A stretch of 64,000 nt of DNA, taken from Holothuria scabra. Its lineage: Eukaryota; Echinodermata; Holothuroidea; Aspidochirotida; Holothuriidae. Below the pieces are notes generated by a model. It was not told where the DNA came from. It ran no database searches and worked only from the letters and a program-made list of their open reading frames with translations. Shown here piece by piece: positions 35,378 to 47,722 of the stretch. Made by a program: the position numbers and the translations under genes. Location of the stretch: positions 13,338,866 through 13,402,865 of the forward strand of contig CM074185.1 in NCBI GenBank assembly GCA_037179385.1, in the 5' to 3' direction. Within the stretch, counting starts at the first letter, position 1. Each line of letters begins with the position of its first letter.

Positions 35378-36362
35378 ACCCCATAGCAGCTTCTATGGTT
35401 CACTGCTTGCATTAGCATGATGTGGCTATGGAGAAGCACAGTTTTCAAGAATGCACAGCAGTTGAATTATTTTTGCTTTCCCCTTTTGAAATGTTAAATG
35501 AAAAAATAACACTTTAATCGAACGACCAAGAAGCAGATTCTCCTTCACGGAGTAAGTGTCCCCATGGAGGTTTTTTCGGGGTGGGTGGTGGAGGGGGACG
35601 GGACAGCGGTTCAATTTTTCGGAGAGCGGATAGCTCTTTTGCAAAACGAAAACTCAACAAACGACTGGCTTCAAGTTAAGTTCTACTTGCAAGCAAATGC
35701 TACTTCCAGCCTGTTGTGGTGTTGCGACTTTTCAAACTTTTCTGTACCCTCCGCGCTAACCGATACCGATATTGGAGGAAAGATTAGATAGTCTTTCTTT
35801 CAGGGTTTCATATTTCGTGCAGAGAAGGCTGTTCTACCTTAAGCTGACAATGAAGTTTATCTAGTATGTCGTTAAATTAAACCCACGAGAAAACATCCAT
35901 TCATCCCGTTTTCTTCGGTTTCGTTCAAACTTGGAGATATGTTAATTCGGTATCATTTGCCGAGAAATTGGGCAGACTGTTAATATTTTTCGGGTAGATT
36001 CGATCTTGCAACCCCCCCCCCTTCCCCGGCCAGCAGAGAAGCCCATACGCCTACTCACTTTGCAACGTGGCATACCGGCTTTTCTCAAATGGCGCTAGTA
36101 GCAAAAACTATTTCTGGGAGGGAGCGTGGACAACCATTATTAATGGACATGACACAGCACGTCCATTATTGTGGTTGGTCGCATTTTCTGATGATCACGT
36201 GACCCCATTTCTTTCGTTCAGTTTATCGGACGACTCCCAATGAGAAACAAACCGATCTTTTGGGAAAAGATTTGTACAGCAAAGGAGACCGGTATGTGAC
36301 AAGGTTGTGTGAAAAATGTCGCTAATTACGAAATGCGGTACATTTTTCCTCAAATACTCGAC
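35378..36362. other. non-coding, nothing firm
   Basis: 35510-35790 shares the GC-rich style of the 45-47 kb hAT-like element (TTTTTCGGAGAGCGG) but without clear ends. Confidence 0.35.
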
Positions 36363-36510
36363 ATTTTAATATTAAGTAGGCTAATAGTAATATTAAGTAG
36401 GCTTATAGTAATATTAAGTAGGCTAATAGTAATATTAAGTAGGCTAATAGTAATATTAAGTAGGCTAATATTAATATTAAGTAGGCTAATATTAATATTA
36501 AGTAGGTAAT
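36363..36510 (+). repeat. 21-bp tandem repeat, about 7 copies
   Basis: Unit TAATATTAAGTAGGCTAATA plus G, repeated about seven times with a few changes (one TTATAG, the last units with ATTAA). The open frame across it is an artefact of a 21-bp, frame-preserving repeat. Confidence 0.95.
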
Positions 36511-39350
36511 ATACCTGTTACTTTACATATGACGCAGTCATGAACGCGAGGGATGCTGTCCTACTTTGGTCTGTATTTTCAACATCACTTTATTTAGTAG
36601 AACTGTTTGGTCACCAAAATTAATTTTACATTTGACTTATGAAGTGATTATAAAGACAATTGTATGAATTTGAAATAATTCGTATAATTTTCTTGTCGCA
36701 ATTCCCTGGAAGTTAGACGGAGCGGCATTGCTACGATGTCTCCGTTTGAACTGCTTTCAGTGAAGGAATGACGTGTACAGTAGTGTAAGTGCCGGGTTTG
36801 GCGCAGCGTTCAGCAGTATAAAGTCATTATGTACGGTCCATTGCGATCGTGTACAAGCAATGTGACCGATTGAACGTATAAACAAAAAGAATTTCACATA
36901 ATGTCGTACAGACCGATCGAAGGCAAAGTGCAATCAAACCTCAAGTCCGAATTTTCGATGCAAATCTCCTATTTTACCATACGTATAAACCATTATAGGT
37001 TTTCGATTGGCATAGGCCAGCTGAGGTCAAACGTGAACGTAGCTAGTGTACATTAACTGCACGTACATTCGCAGGTTCACTTCATTCCGGACAATTATTC
37101 TAAATCAGAGACAAATTTAGTACTACACACTTGCTGTACTTTTTTCGGACAGGTTTGTCAATCCTCGGTGGCAGGTAGGAAATTGCAACAAGTGCCTTTG
37201 CACGGGTATAGGCCCTACTAAAAAGTAGGACCCTGGTACCAAATCGCCATACCCGTCGGGTACCTGGTGTTACACTGACTTAAAAGATTAGAACATTTTG
37301 TTAGGCATGCTCCATATCAGACATGCAAAATAATAGTTACAGCTGTTTTGGAGAGGTGATGATCACATTCCCAAGTTCAAAACATTTGATTTGCCACAAG
37401 GTTTTATCATCTCCTTTTGTTTTAAATCAAAATGACAAGTAAAAGAAACGAGAAAGGGCTATTGTTGGAACATCTATTGTGCCGTAAACACCACACACAA
37501 CAACCTTCACCCCTATTTTAAGTGTATTTAAATTTTAGTGGAACGACCGGACGCGTAGTGGCCATGATCCCAAAGAAACGTAACAGAAAACAGTCAAATA
37601 AGAAAATAAGTACTTTCCAAGGCCTCTATCAATATTTGATATTAAATTTTTGGACGCTTTCCTACTCTAAAAGCAAGCATCCTAAGAGCTCGAAGCTTCT
37701 CCTTTTAAAACATCGGTTTAAAAACATCAACCAATCACAGCCCTGTATTATGGTATTCTCTTGCACGTCCAAAATTACCGATTGTAAACAAAGGCGTCAT
37801 GCTCGTGAACTTCTCTCACAGTAATGCACAATGCACGTTGGAATTTTCACTGTAGGGTTATGTACGTTCTGACTGAGCAGGCCTCATGTTGACATCTGGA
37901 CATGGTGACATAAAGGTGTCATACCGCCGTATTAAGATCGTATACATGCAAGGCTCAGTTTACCTAGCATGCCGAATGCAACGGGCACTGTCTCTGCAAG
38001 CTGGGCGGGGGGATGTGTCTGCTAGTTTCTGCGTGAAGTACGAAGTGATTTTGAATCACCGTCGGATAGCTTGCTCGAACCAAGTGACGTACATTGATGT
38101 GTGAGAAGTAACTCACTACATGACGATAAAGCGCGATCGGGCCGCACGCTGATAAAAATTTCATCTTCAGGAAATAAAGTACAAACAACTTTCAAACTTT
38201 TTGATTTATTTATTTGGTACATATTAAGCACAAAACACAAACAAACTTACACATAATTTCTAGGGCTCTCTTCATTCTCAGGCCCCGAGAATGTTTACCA
38301 AATTAATCGTAAAAGTTTATTAATTACCGTGGGGAATAGCGTAAATTGGGTAATCCTTTTCGCATGCAAAATATTTAAGCTTCGCGTAGTAGATTTGGAA
38401 CCGGGTTATAGGATAGGGAGTGGTTACCCGTGCAAATTACACTAATTGCATCACCAATGAAAATATTGGGGAAGCAAACATAAGCATTGCCCTCCAATAA
38501 TTCCGGCAAATTTAAAAAAAAAAAAAAAAAAATAGGAGAATAACCAAAATGTAATAACATTTTGGGATATGGGGGGGGGGCTTCTTGAAAACGTCACTTT
38601 GAGTGTATGTGCATGTCATTGTGAGTGTGTATGTGTGTCTGGTTGTGTGTGTACAGTATGTAGGCCTACGAGTGCACTCGCTTTCATAGGGTGGATTGCT
38701 TATAGATCATTCCGGTCCTGGACACGATACAGGGTTCAACATAGTCTGTTGGAAATTTTTTTTCCCCCAAACCACATACCAGATCTACGTCCCTGTTGTC
38801 CGTCGGATTAACCAGGCAGTCCATCCTTCCCCTACATGGGCAACCAAAGACTAGCACAATGTCATGTCCATTGTGGTTACGGTACGTAACCACATTTTCT
38901 AGTTGACAATGTCATCAAAGGGGCTGGCCCGTCCATGTGGAAACTGACAGAGGGCGCTCTCATATGGGTACCGGTAGCATACCTTTATAGAGGTACCGGT
39001 TGCACGAAACAAGCGCAGCCGTAACGTCTGCATGGAAAATATGTCGCTTTTTTGAGCGTAGGCCAGACCTATATCCTCTCTGTTAAGTTCATATTAAACT
39101 GAATAATAAAGAGATTCCTGGGTCGCCGCTAAACATTTTCCCGGACAACACCCAAACCTAAACAAGATTTAACTGACGGTCATGTGGGTTAAAACAAGAA
39201 AAGAAGACTTGATGCCTAATATCTGAACAGAATGTGGTTCTATAGCAGCCTAGTAGCCAAGTCGACTTAAACCAACCCGAGCCAGACCTATTCTAGTGCT
39301 TCATACTCGGCATAAGCAATGAAGTAGGAAAAACAAGCAAATGAGACATT
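36511..39350. other. non-coding, nothing recognised
   Basis: An A run (38513-38532) and a G run (38571-38580) are the only simple tracts of note. No exon or RNA gene recognised. Confidence 0.35.
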
Positions 39351-39435
39351 TCTGGAAAAAGGGACGTGGCCGGTCCGACATAAACCAATTCGAAACTAGT
39401 CCGTAAAATCCTGATCTAATTAAATAACTACCTAA
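39351..39435 (+). repeat. SINE family B, 3' fragment
   Basis: CTGGAAAAAGGGACGTGGCC and CCGACATAAACCAATTCGAA match the fragments at 3.5 and 44.5 kb. Its tail is the insertion site of the following hAT-like element. Confidence 0.65.
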
Positions 39436-39718
39436 CATGGGCGTCCGCAGGCATGTGCAAGGGGGCACTTGCCCTCCTAGTGCCCCCCCCCCCCGCCCGA
39501 AAATCCAAAAATTGAAAAACGTATAAAAATCAAAGCAAAGACCGAACAAAACGTGTTTACCAAGCTTCTATGCGAAAAATAGGCTTTAGAAATGTCATTT
39601 CTAGCGATCTGAGAGGCATTTCGGGCCGAAATTTTCGCACGCTTCGTATCAATTCGTAGTGACTCGGAGGTTTTGCCCCCATAGAATTTCTGTCCCCTCC
39701 CGATTTTGGACGCTCATG
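39436..39718. mobile_element. hAT-like MITE, 283 bp, 8-bp duplication
   Basis: TIRs CATGGGCGTCC and GGACGCTCATG, with flanks CTACCTAA (39428-39435) and CTAGCTAA (39719-39726) agreeing at seven of eight positions. It carries a C run near its left end and no coding capacity. It sits in the tail of a SINE B copy. Confidence 0.78.
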
Positions 39719-39726
39719 CTAGCTAA

Positions 39727-42700
39727 GCAAGCTGAAGATGGGTCGCTCGGCTAAAGTTGTACTATGTTTCGCTTACATGTAGGCCTATTTCTTTTTTCGA
39801 AGCTTTCCATATAAAACCTAAAATTCCAAATCGTAGCAGGGACACCCCTCCCCTTACACATGAACATGAAACATCATAGGTTCGACACTGAAGAAATATA
39901 TCTTGAAAAAAGTTGGCATTTTTTCACAAGGGTGACTGGACATTGCTTTGGTAGGGCAGTCTTATCACTAACACGCGTGTCCTGCCCATTGGGGCAGGGA
40001 TTCATCCCCTCTAAAAATATATCATACCTCCAGACTGTAGGTCCCGAACCACTGAGTCTAACGGTGCTCAATCCATATAAGTCTACGCAGCGTTGAAAAT
40101 ATTTGGCAACATGTTAGCACACTCCACTTTAGGGAATGCCCCGTCTCTGATCTTAAAGGTTGCCACTAAATATTCCTAATTTCATCGATGATGGGAATTG
40201 TTACCAGAGTCAATTAAACGATCATATTTTCAAGTGGCGTATTGTGATGACAGCTGACAACAGTATGTAACGTTGTAATTTGTATCGTTTGCCTCAAATG
40301 TGACAATAATGACATCAAATCGGGCACGGTGCGTGTATGCGATGACTTCGTGACAAACCTGAAACAATAAATGTAAACTTAGTAACTGAAGGCGCAGGTG
40401 GGGCGGTGCCCTTCCCCCAATTGACGTCCTAGGAAGGTACTGTCGGTACATTTGCTGATCTTGTCGGTACATCCACCCGATGTGGAAAACACCCAACAGA
40501 CGTATCGCATTGTTTTTAATGGTGGGTCTATTTTAATTGTCCTCTATCACCTGATCACAGATAGCTCTCAAACTATCATATCCAAATATCGAAATTTTCG
40601 CGCGCTATTCCGTAAAAGGTTGTGCTATCTGTCAACACATTTTGGTAGGAGTCACCGCAAAGTCCCGGGTAAGCAATAAAGCAAAGTTTCAAAGATTTTT
40701 AAAAAAATCACAAGACTGAGTTAGAAGACTTGCTTTAACTGTTTTAGGTCGACAGATAAGTTTTTTTGGACAGTAACCAAAAACGGTGTATGAAGCAGAG
40801 TCTGACCCAATGAATATTTCGTGGGAAAATGATATTAATTCTGGAGCGCTTAACCCGCTTATGTATTGAACGTAGTTTGAAGTCCATGCAGGTATTTCTG
40901 CGGATAAATACTTTCTCCGAACAGAATGCATTAAAGTATAAATACAACGGGGACTTGAGGAATTTTCTAACGGCATATCCTATTCGCAGGAACGTACTCT
41001 CATCTTTCATACGCCCCCAAAATTAGAATTCAATAGATTAAGAACATTTTCAAACACTATCACTTCGAAAAAAGTACCAAAGATAACATCATTTTGCATC
41101 TAAGACACCTTATACGACCAAAGGGTAGGGGACACCACCCTTTACCCACCATAAAGTGAAAAAGGGTCCCATACAGTGCATGCATTTGTGAATATACAAA
41201 TCCTAAAAGACAGATCAAAAAGACCAAATTCACAAAGTGCTGCCCGGTCAACTGAGGTGGATTACGAAGTCACGTGTAAACTCCCACCAGCACCACCTCC
41301 TGGCTGGAAAATTGACGGGTAAACTGTTAAGTGATAACCTTTTAAAAAGTGTCGGTATACATTGACTCATTTGTTCTCGGTAGATTTACCTAATTTTGGT
41401 CTATCCCCCCCCCCCCCCCACACACACACACACACACTTTTGCAACTCCAGTTAAGCTACTAAAAACGTGAATCAATATGATTATTTTTTGGTGGTTCCG
41501 CCAGAGGGACACACCAAAATACGGATCCGATTGTAGGGGAAGTCGTCGAAGTGACGCATAGCGCTTCCCGTGATAGGCGTTGGGTGAGTGGAGACAATGA
41601 ATAATGTTGGATTTACATTAGACACGGAACAATATGATGTTATTTAGAAAAACAACAACAACAAAAAAAAAACAAGCCGGGGACCCCCCGGTGATGTTGG
41701 GTTTGTAAGATATGCAGATAGAGAGATGGGAATTTCTTAAATGAACAAATGTGAAGTACTTTTCGCTGAATTATTGAGACATTCATCAAATGGAGTTCAC
41801 CTGAAACCTTCACAGATTTTAAGTAAAGGGGAGAACTTAATTTGTCATTTCATGCATCTGATCTGAAACTAAATCCTCTCCCTCCCATTCACTCGTCTAG
41901 TTCTTTTCCCGTTTGGCTCCGTCATCTCCCTTTATTCCTTAATTTTTTTTTTATCAACCCGGTGGTTTGAGCTAGTCTCTCCTGCTGAGAACGACAGGGG
42001 GATCTTGCCCTCTGTTCTCTGACCCATCCCTTTACAGACGCGCTACCGTAAGGACAATATTATTTTTAGGAGCAACGCTGCTTGCACTCAAATCAAACTC
42101 AATTAAGAATAGTTAGACGGTTCCATCCGAATGTACTTAATTCAAGATATCCACTTGAAAAGGACCAGAAAAACAGTCTCCAAAAGTAATTGGGTCAGGA
42201 TATTTGATTCGGGATAGTAGAGTAACTGGCGTGATGTTAAAAGCGGGAGGGCGGGAATAAATTATGACACAAATGTACCGACAGCTTATACATAAATGTA
42301 CAGAAACTTGTCAGGTTGTTAATGGGTTACGGTACCACTTGGTCAGTCGCCCCGCACCAGTGAGCAAGTGACCGACCTCCACCCACCAAAGGCTTGCATT
42401 ATTTTCCACACTTAAGTAGTTTACAAGAATACTAATCCCAGCTTCATCAGGGCCCGCGCCAGGATTTGCATGACATGGGCCAATATTCCAAGTGAGGAAC
42501 AGCATCTCCAAGCCTCAACCTTGACAATGGTAATAAGTTGCCAATGGGACAAAGAACGCCGTATTTGCAAGTAAAGCCCGCCGATACTTTTGCCTTCTTG
42601 AAACAACTGAAATATTTGAAAATATGGAAAACTTTATTATTAGAGGACGTTTTGAAGTCATTCAAAAAACTTCCCAAAATTTAGGGACTATTGAAGAATC

Positions 42701-42829
42701 TCCCTTCCTATGGGCAAATCAACTGAGGGTCACGGTAGCTGTATCATGTTTTAGTGCTAGGGATGCTATGGATAATCCTTAGGACTAAAAAGATGATGCA
42801 GCTAGTCAATCCGACTGCGGTTCCCGACG
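39727..42829. other. non-coding with one C/CA tract
   Basis: A C run plus (CA)n lies at 41406-41438. A tRNA-like-looking stretch at 41950-42060 does not fold convincingly. No protein gene recognised. Confidence 0.35.
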
Positions 42830-43100
42830 AAATTCGTCACCCCAAACTAAAAATTTCGTGTGGGCCTATCAAAATTCTCATTTGACACAGCCCTTTGATT
42901 GACATTAAATTCCATACTGCATAGTAGGTGATATTACAAAGCATGCTCAAGGAGCCTTGTCCTGATTACACAGTATAGCTTTTTGCTCACCAGGGCATGT
43001 TCTAAAGCATTTAACCGGGAAAGTGTCATGATAAAGGTTTTAGACAACTGTTGGAAGGGCTAAAAGGTTAGGAGAATTGCAACTGTCTGGGTGATGAAAG
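42830..43100. mobile_element. internally deleted copy of the CTCACCCCAAACT family
   Basis: Left CACCCCAAACTAAAAATTT and right AGGTTAGGAGAATTG correspond to the ends of the 51858-52513 element. The middle (the GGCGGTGTGGGGTG part) is missing. Diverged and non-coding. Confidence 0.6.
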
Positions 43101-44537
43101 TATACCTTGAAGACTTTTCCCGAGAAGTTGATGCAATTTTTAGGCAAATATTCGAAAGAAATGGGTTACTCTACACTGGAGAAGATGTGGAATGCTACCG
43201 TATGTAAAAAAAGGACAGTCTGCTTTTTAAAGAGCAATATTACGTACAATATATTGAGTTTCGTGAATTATCGTGACCCCCTCCCCCCACACATGCACAC
43301 ATGCAAACACCTCTTGGGTGGAGTTATCAGGGTCGAAATTCGGATAAAAGGAACCTCGGTGGTAAAAGAACAGTTGGTCAGTTAAAAGTACGTAGCACAA
43401 TCATTAAATATGACTAGACAAGCCTTTCGAGTATTTTTCCACAATCATATACACACCGGACTTAACAATGGCCCTTTCAGGAATCTTTCTACGGCATTTA
43501 TTTCTAACGGTTTATCTGTTAACAGAATCCGAACGCCGTTTCTTTTGCAAGACAGTCTAGTGCACGGTACTGCATACACTGCCTTCTTTGTCTTCATAGA
43601 GAGCTGTTATTTGCCAAATAGCAACTCATTGATCTTTACATAGCAAGCGGTGGATTCAATTGTGCAGAATATCAACAGGACAACTGAGCTAACGCAGCAG
43701 TTAGCTAGAATGTAGAATTTTTGGTCACACTATATCTTGCAATTGGCTTTCCCTTACTTCTTGATTTTTAAGAATAGAAAGGGTATACCTACAGGGTCGG
43801 AATAAAAAAAAAAATTGGAAGACTCGGAAATAAAAGCACTTCAAGTTGATATCCAATTTATGTTACTACGAAAACTAGTTTGCCTATCAAGGACTCTTCT
43901 CATAATCGTGTTAACAGGCAAAAATATAATACTACTTACTTTTGGCTGTCGACTTGTAGCATCGCAAAAATTTTAGGGGGGGGATAACTGGGGAACAGAG
44001 ATTTGGCGGTGGGAATTGCCAGCACTACTCATTGCGCACCAGATCAGCTGGCGAGCGGGTTGAGAAACGTACACAGTTTGTACAAAATAATCCCCAGACG
44101 ATTTAACGGTATTTTGAGAGCCTGGAAGAAATAAAAAGGGGACGTATTTTCATCCAGTTTACGCACTGATTTTGATAAGTACAGGAAAAGCGTAATTACA
44201 ACTTTTGTTTCGTTGTGATGATCGCCTTTCTCATCGCTGAAATGGTGTCAAAACACGACAAAAGGAACTTACGTCATCACGGTGACCGTTTGTATAGCGA
44301 ATGCAATCAATATATATAACTTTTGAGCTTTGAAGAGAATATAATATAATCATTTTAATGCCGTAAAAATACAGGTGAATTAGTGAAGTTCCTTTGAAAT
44401 AGTACTTCGCTTAAAAAAATTGAGTCAACTTATCAATTTCGGCCTAACAGTGTCTCATACAATTACCGTATTCCAAACCCTTATTACCTGATTTCCCCTA
44501 TCCTATAAAAAGAAAACATCCAACCGATCGTGAGGGA
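43101..44537. other. non-coding, nothing recognised
   Basis: Frames at 43107-43643 lack domain features. An A run occurs near 43805 and a G run near 43978. Confidence 0.35.
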
Positions 44538-44632
44538 CAACTGGAAAAAGGGCCGTGGTAGGCTCGTCTTGAACCAGTACGTTGGAAACTGTGCCATAAA
44601 ACTCCATCTAATTACTTACCTAACAACAACTA
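44538..44632 (+). repeat. SINE family B, 3' fragment
   Basis: ACTGGAAAAAGGGCCGTGG through AAACTCCATCTAATTACTTA matches the other copies. It runs directly into the microsatellite that follows. Confidence 0.65.
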
Positions 44633-44649
44633 ACCAACTGACTGACTGA

Positions 44650-44706
<57 letters not shown>
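44633..44706 (+). repeat. compound microsatellite (CTGA)n(CTGG)n
   Basis: About five CTGA units switch to about sixteen CTGG units. It begins at the end of a SINE tail, consistent with expansion of the element's 3' tail. Confidence 0.93.
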
Positions 44707-44707
<1 letters not shown>

Positions 44708-45031
44708 TTTTGGGGGAAGTTTTGCTTTCTTATGGGGATAAGATGCAAAATGGTGCTGTCTTTGAAACATTTTGAACTTGCATGGCAGCCAACAGGGGTG
44801 ACGTTCCGGTCACTCGGTGAGGAGTAGCTGCAGTGTTTGTTTGGTGTTACTGATAGAAAGGGGAAGTACCGGCAATTAGCCTAATACGTTTTAATAGAGG
44901 TTTTGCAAGGTTTGATTGTTAGCTGTCCTGGAAAGTATGCCGAGTCAAGTGCAATAATGTATTTACCTATTGCGCTCCATCCTACTATTAAGATAAATCA
45001 GACTTCGGGTTGAGCCGACGGTCAGTCAGCT

Positions 45032-45062
45032 CAGGGTGTTGCTGAAGACCAGCAACATCCTG
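45032..45062. mobile_element. 31-bp palindrome flanked by perfect 11-bp repeats
   Basis: Arms CAGGGTGTTGCT and AGCAACATCCTG (one mismatch) with a 7-nt loop. GTCAGTCAGCT abuts both sides (45021-45031, 45063-45073). The inner stem resembles that at 35345. The 11-bp flank is longer than the 7 bp of the others. Confidence 0.6.
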
Positions 45063-45108
45063 GTCAGTCAGCTGGCAAGGTGTGTGTCGGACAGGCTCTT
45101 GACAAGCA

Positions 45109-45213
45109 GAAAGCAAAGTCGGCTGGTGAACTGGTCCACCCCAAGGTGCTTCAGTCCGGCGCGCAACCGATTTCGTCGGATGGGCAACCGATTTTAGTGG
45201 CAAGCCTATGCCA
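45109..45213 (-). mobile_element. SINE family A, 5'-truncated
   Basis: Matches the tail half of 18626-18835 (CAAAGTCGGCTGGTGAACTG, then AGTGGCAAGCCTATGCCAAG). The tRNA-like head is missing; the copy stops beside the next element's target duplication. Confidence 0.82.
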
Positions 45214-45221
45214 AGTGGGAG

Positions 45222-47714
45222 CAGGGGTGGCGCAAGCGGGGGGGGGAGCATGCCCCCCGCCGGGGAACACTGCCCCCCGGTCGGCGGTTTCGTCGGGGAG
45301 GCCTAAAAAATAAAAAAAAAATAATAAAAACCCACAAGAACTGAAGTTACTGGATGGGTGATCTAGAACAGATTTTCTGTTTTGAAATGCTATTTTAATA
45401 CATATCGGAATCGATTTTAAATCACTTCTTAAGTCTGTTAAACCTCATTCTATGTGCCATGTCCTATCTCTTCCCCCGTCGAGGGAGACGGCAATTTTTC
45501 GGGGAGACCTACACATGATTAACGAAAAGGACTGACGTTACTGGATGGATGACCATGACTTTTTCTTTTTGAACTATTTTTTTTTTTGTAACGCTACCTT
45601 AATGCATATCTGAACCGGTTTTAATCACTTCTTCTCCTATCCCTCATCCCATCTTCAATCCGTGCGCGCTAGTTCATGCCTTCGTCGGGGACGGGCTACC
45701 CACCCCCTGTTGTCGAAAAAATCCAATTTCGTCGGGGAGACTTCATCTACAGACCCAAGATAAAAGATGTGGGTCTGTTGTCGCTCGGACGACCTTCTTG
45801 ATATTGCTTACTAGAAGACCATATTCTTCAAGGAAGCTCACAATTCCGAATTCTCCTTACAAAAATAAAAACGGACTAGGGGTTGTTCATGTGTGTGCAG
45901 TGCCCAATGGTCTGCCATCTGGCCTGCCCGGACAACCGAATTCTCACAAAGGTAATGAATATCGGCCATGTCGTTTTCAGCTACAAATAATGATAAACAG
46001 TGGTGTGAGAAAATCTCCCCATAATAAGTCTGACTGAAAATTTATTTGAAGGCATCTTGTAACGTGCCATATTTTCAAATACGTTGGCGGAAAAACAACT
46101 TATAGTCTTGAGTTCGGGCAGTCACGTTCAAAATTTCATCTGTTTAGTGGACCTTGCAATTGAATTCAACGAAGATTCTTAACGCAGTCAAAAACATTTT
46201 AGTATGTTTTCAATTCCGTTGCATAGTCCCCCCCCCGCCGAAACGAGACAAGACCATTACATCTAATTGTAGCAGTATCTTTTATCTGGTACTTTCAGTT
46301 TCTGATCATTAGCAAGTTGGATTTTTTCTCTTTTGAAGTGAAACTTTCATTTTAAAAGAAAGCTCAAATAACGACTGCTTCATTTCTAGTTACAAGTCCG
46401 GGGAATCCCATTCCGACTATCTTAGGGGTTAGATTTCTTAACAATTTTCTTTACGCTCCGCGTTAACTGATGGTGGCGCTCCGCATAGGTAGTGTTTTAG
46501 TCGAACAGATAACTGAACAAAACAATGCATGTATGTAAATTATTCTTCGTTTAAGGCAGTATTTTGAATGAGTGAAAATATTTTTATTGCGAAAGAAATC
46601 TGAAAGTAAGGACTTCTTTAATTCTAGTTACGAGCCCAGGAAATGCCATTTCCTGCTGACCGGGGGTTCTCCATTTTTCAAAAATATCTGTGCGCTTGAC
46701 TTAGATAATCTTTCGGGCAGGATTACATTTTTCGGACAAAAGAACAATTCTGCCCCTCCCAAACCAGGGAGGTGTGAGTAGGTGTACTCACACCTCCCTG
46801 CCCAAACTCAGCTGACACGCTCCCGTACGCCCACGACAATAAATAAAATATAAAGCTTCAAATATATGCGAAGCCAAAATTTTTCCTCAGGAGAATGCTC
46901 CAATATGGTCCGAGGGCCTAAATCTGCATAATGATATTCAGCAACCTCAACAAAACTACAGCTCACCCCTACTTGATTTTCCCCATGAGAACGTCAGATT
47001 CCTCCATAAAACCCCCAAACTGTCATAAAATTCCATTTTCTCCAATATTAGCATATAAGATTGTTAAAAATAGCCAAAATTTTCCAATTTCGATGGATAC
47101 TCCGCACAATAAATAACCAAAGCCAACTCTCTTGATCACCCGGCATACTACCTAATTTTGTCGTGAAAGGCATATCACTTAATAAATGAAACCAAATTTT
47201 CATTATAACCTTACCAAAAAAACAAATTTTCTTTCATTAAAATCCAAAATTTCTCCATGATGATAAGCTCTTAATTTTGAAAGATTCGTTCAAAAAAGGG
47301 AAAAACTTTCCGGGCGAACTTCTAGTCTTGTCTCAAAGCCTTAGTCAGTCAGTAAGTAGGTCTTGTACGATTCAATGCGTAACCCCCAAAGAATTTCAGC
47401 TGTCGCCCATGTAACGTTTTTGATTTTTCCCTTATGAAGGACAGATTCTTCAATAAACACCCAAATTTTTTTAAAGTACCAATGAAAGCCAAATTTCTTC
47501 CATAAGTTTAAATTTTTACTTCATTAAACTCCAGATTTTTAAGTATTTGTTAAAATGAAAGCCCAAAACTTCGGCGCCCTCCGCGCGTCTCAAATTCTGC
47601 AAAGTGACGTTCAACTGGCACATAACATCGCCTTTGTCGGGGCCTTGAAATTCTGTCCCCCTGTCGGGGAGCTTGCCCCCCCCCCTTGTCGGGCAAATCC
47701 TGGCGCCACCCCTG
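45222..47714. mobile_element. 2.5-kb hAT-like non-autonomous element
   Basis: Ends CAGGGGTGGCGCAAG and, inverted, CAGGGGTGGCGCCAGG; flanks AGTGGGAG (45214-45221) and ATTGGGAG (47715-47722) agree at seven of eight positions, as expected of the 8-bp hAT duplication. Inner GC-rich words (GTCGGGGAG) repeat at both ends. Within the left part a unit of about 210-230 bp is repeated (GTCGGGGAG-like starts near 45290, 45500 and 45730, each followed by TTACTGGATG and ATTTTAAATCACTTCTT-like text in the first two). A diverged 65-bp repeat links 46971 and 47421. No transposase seen. A 36-bp palindrome is inserted at 46765. Confidence 0.75.
46765..46800. mobile_element. 36-bp perfect palindrome with perfect 7-bp flanking repeat
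   Basis: Arms CAGGGAGGTGTGAGTA and TACTCACACCTCCCTG are fully complementary over 16 bp with a 4-nt loop (GGTG). CCCAAAC abuts both ends (46758-46764, 46801-46807). It is the cleanest member of the group and would form a very stable hairpin. Confidence 0.78.
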
Positions 47715-47722
47715 ATTGGGAG

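Noticed and set aside
36309..36509. Open frame with repeated LSRLIVI
   Set aside because: It follows from a 21-bp tandem repeat, which keeps the frame open.
41950..42060. Possible tRNA or tRNA pseudogene on the minus strand
   Set aside because: Box-like words exist, but I could not form consistent arms of tRNA length.
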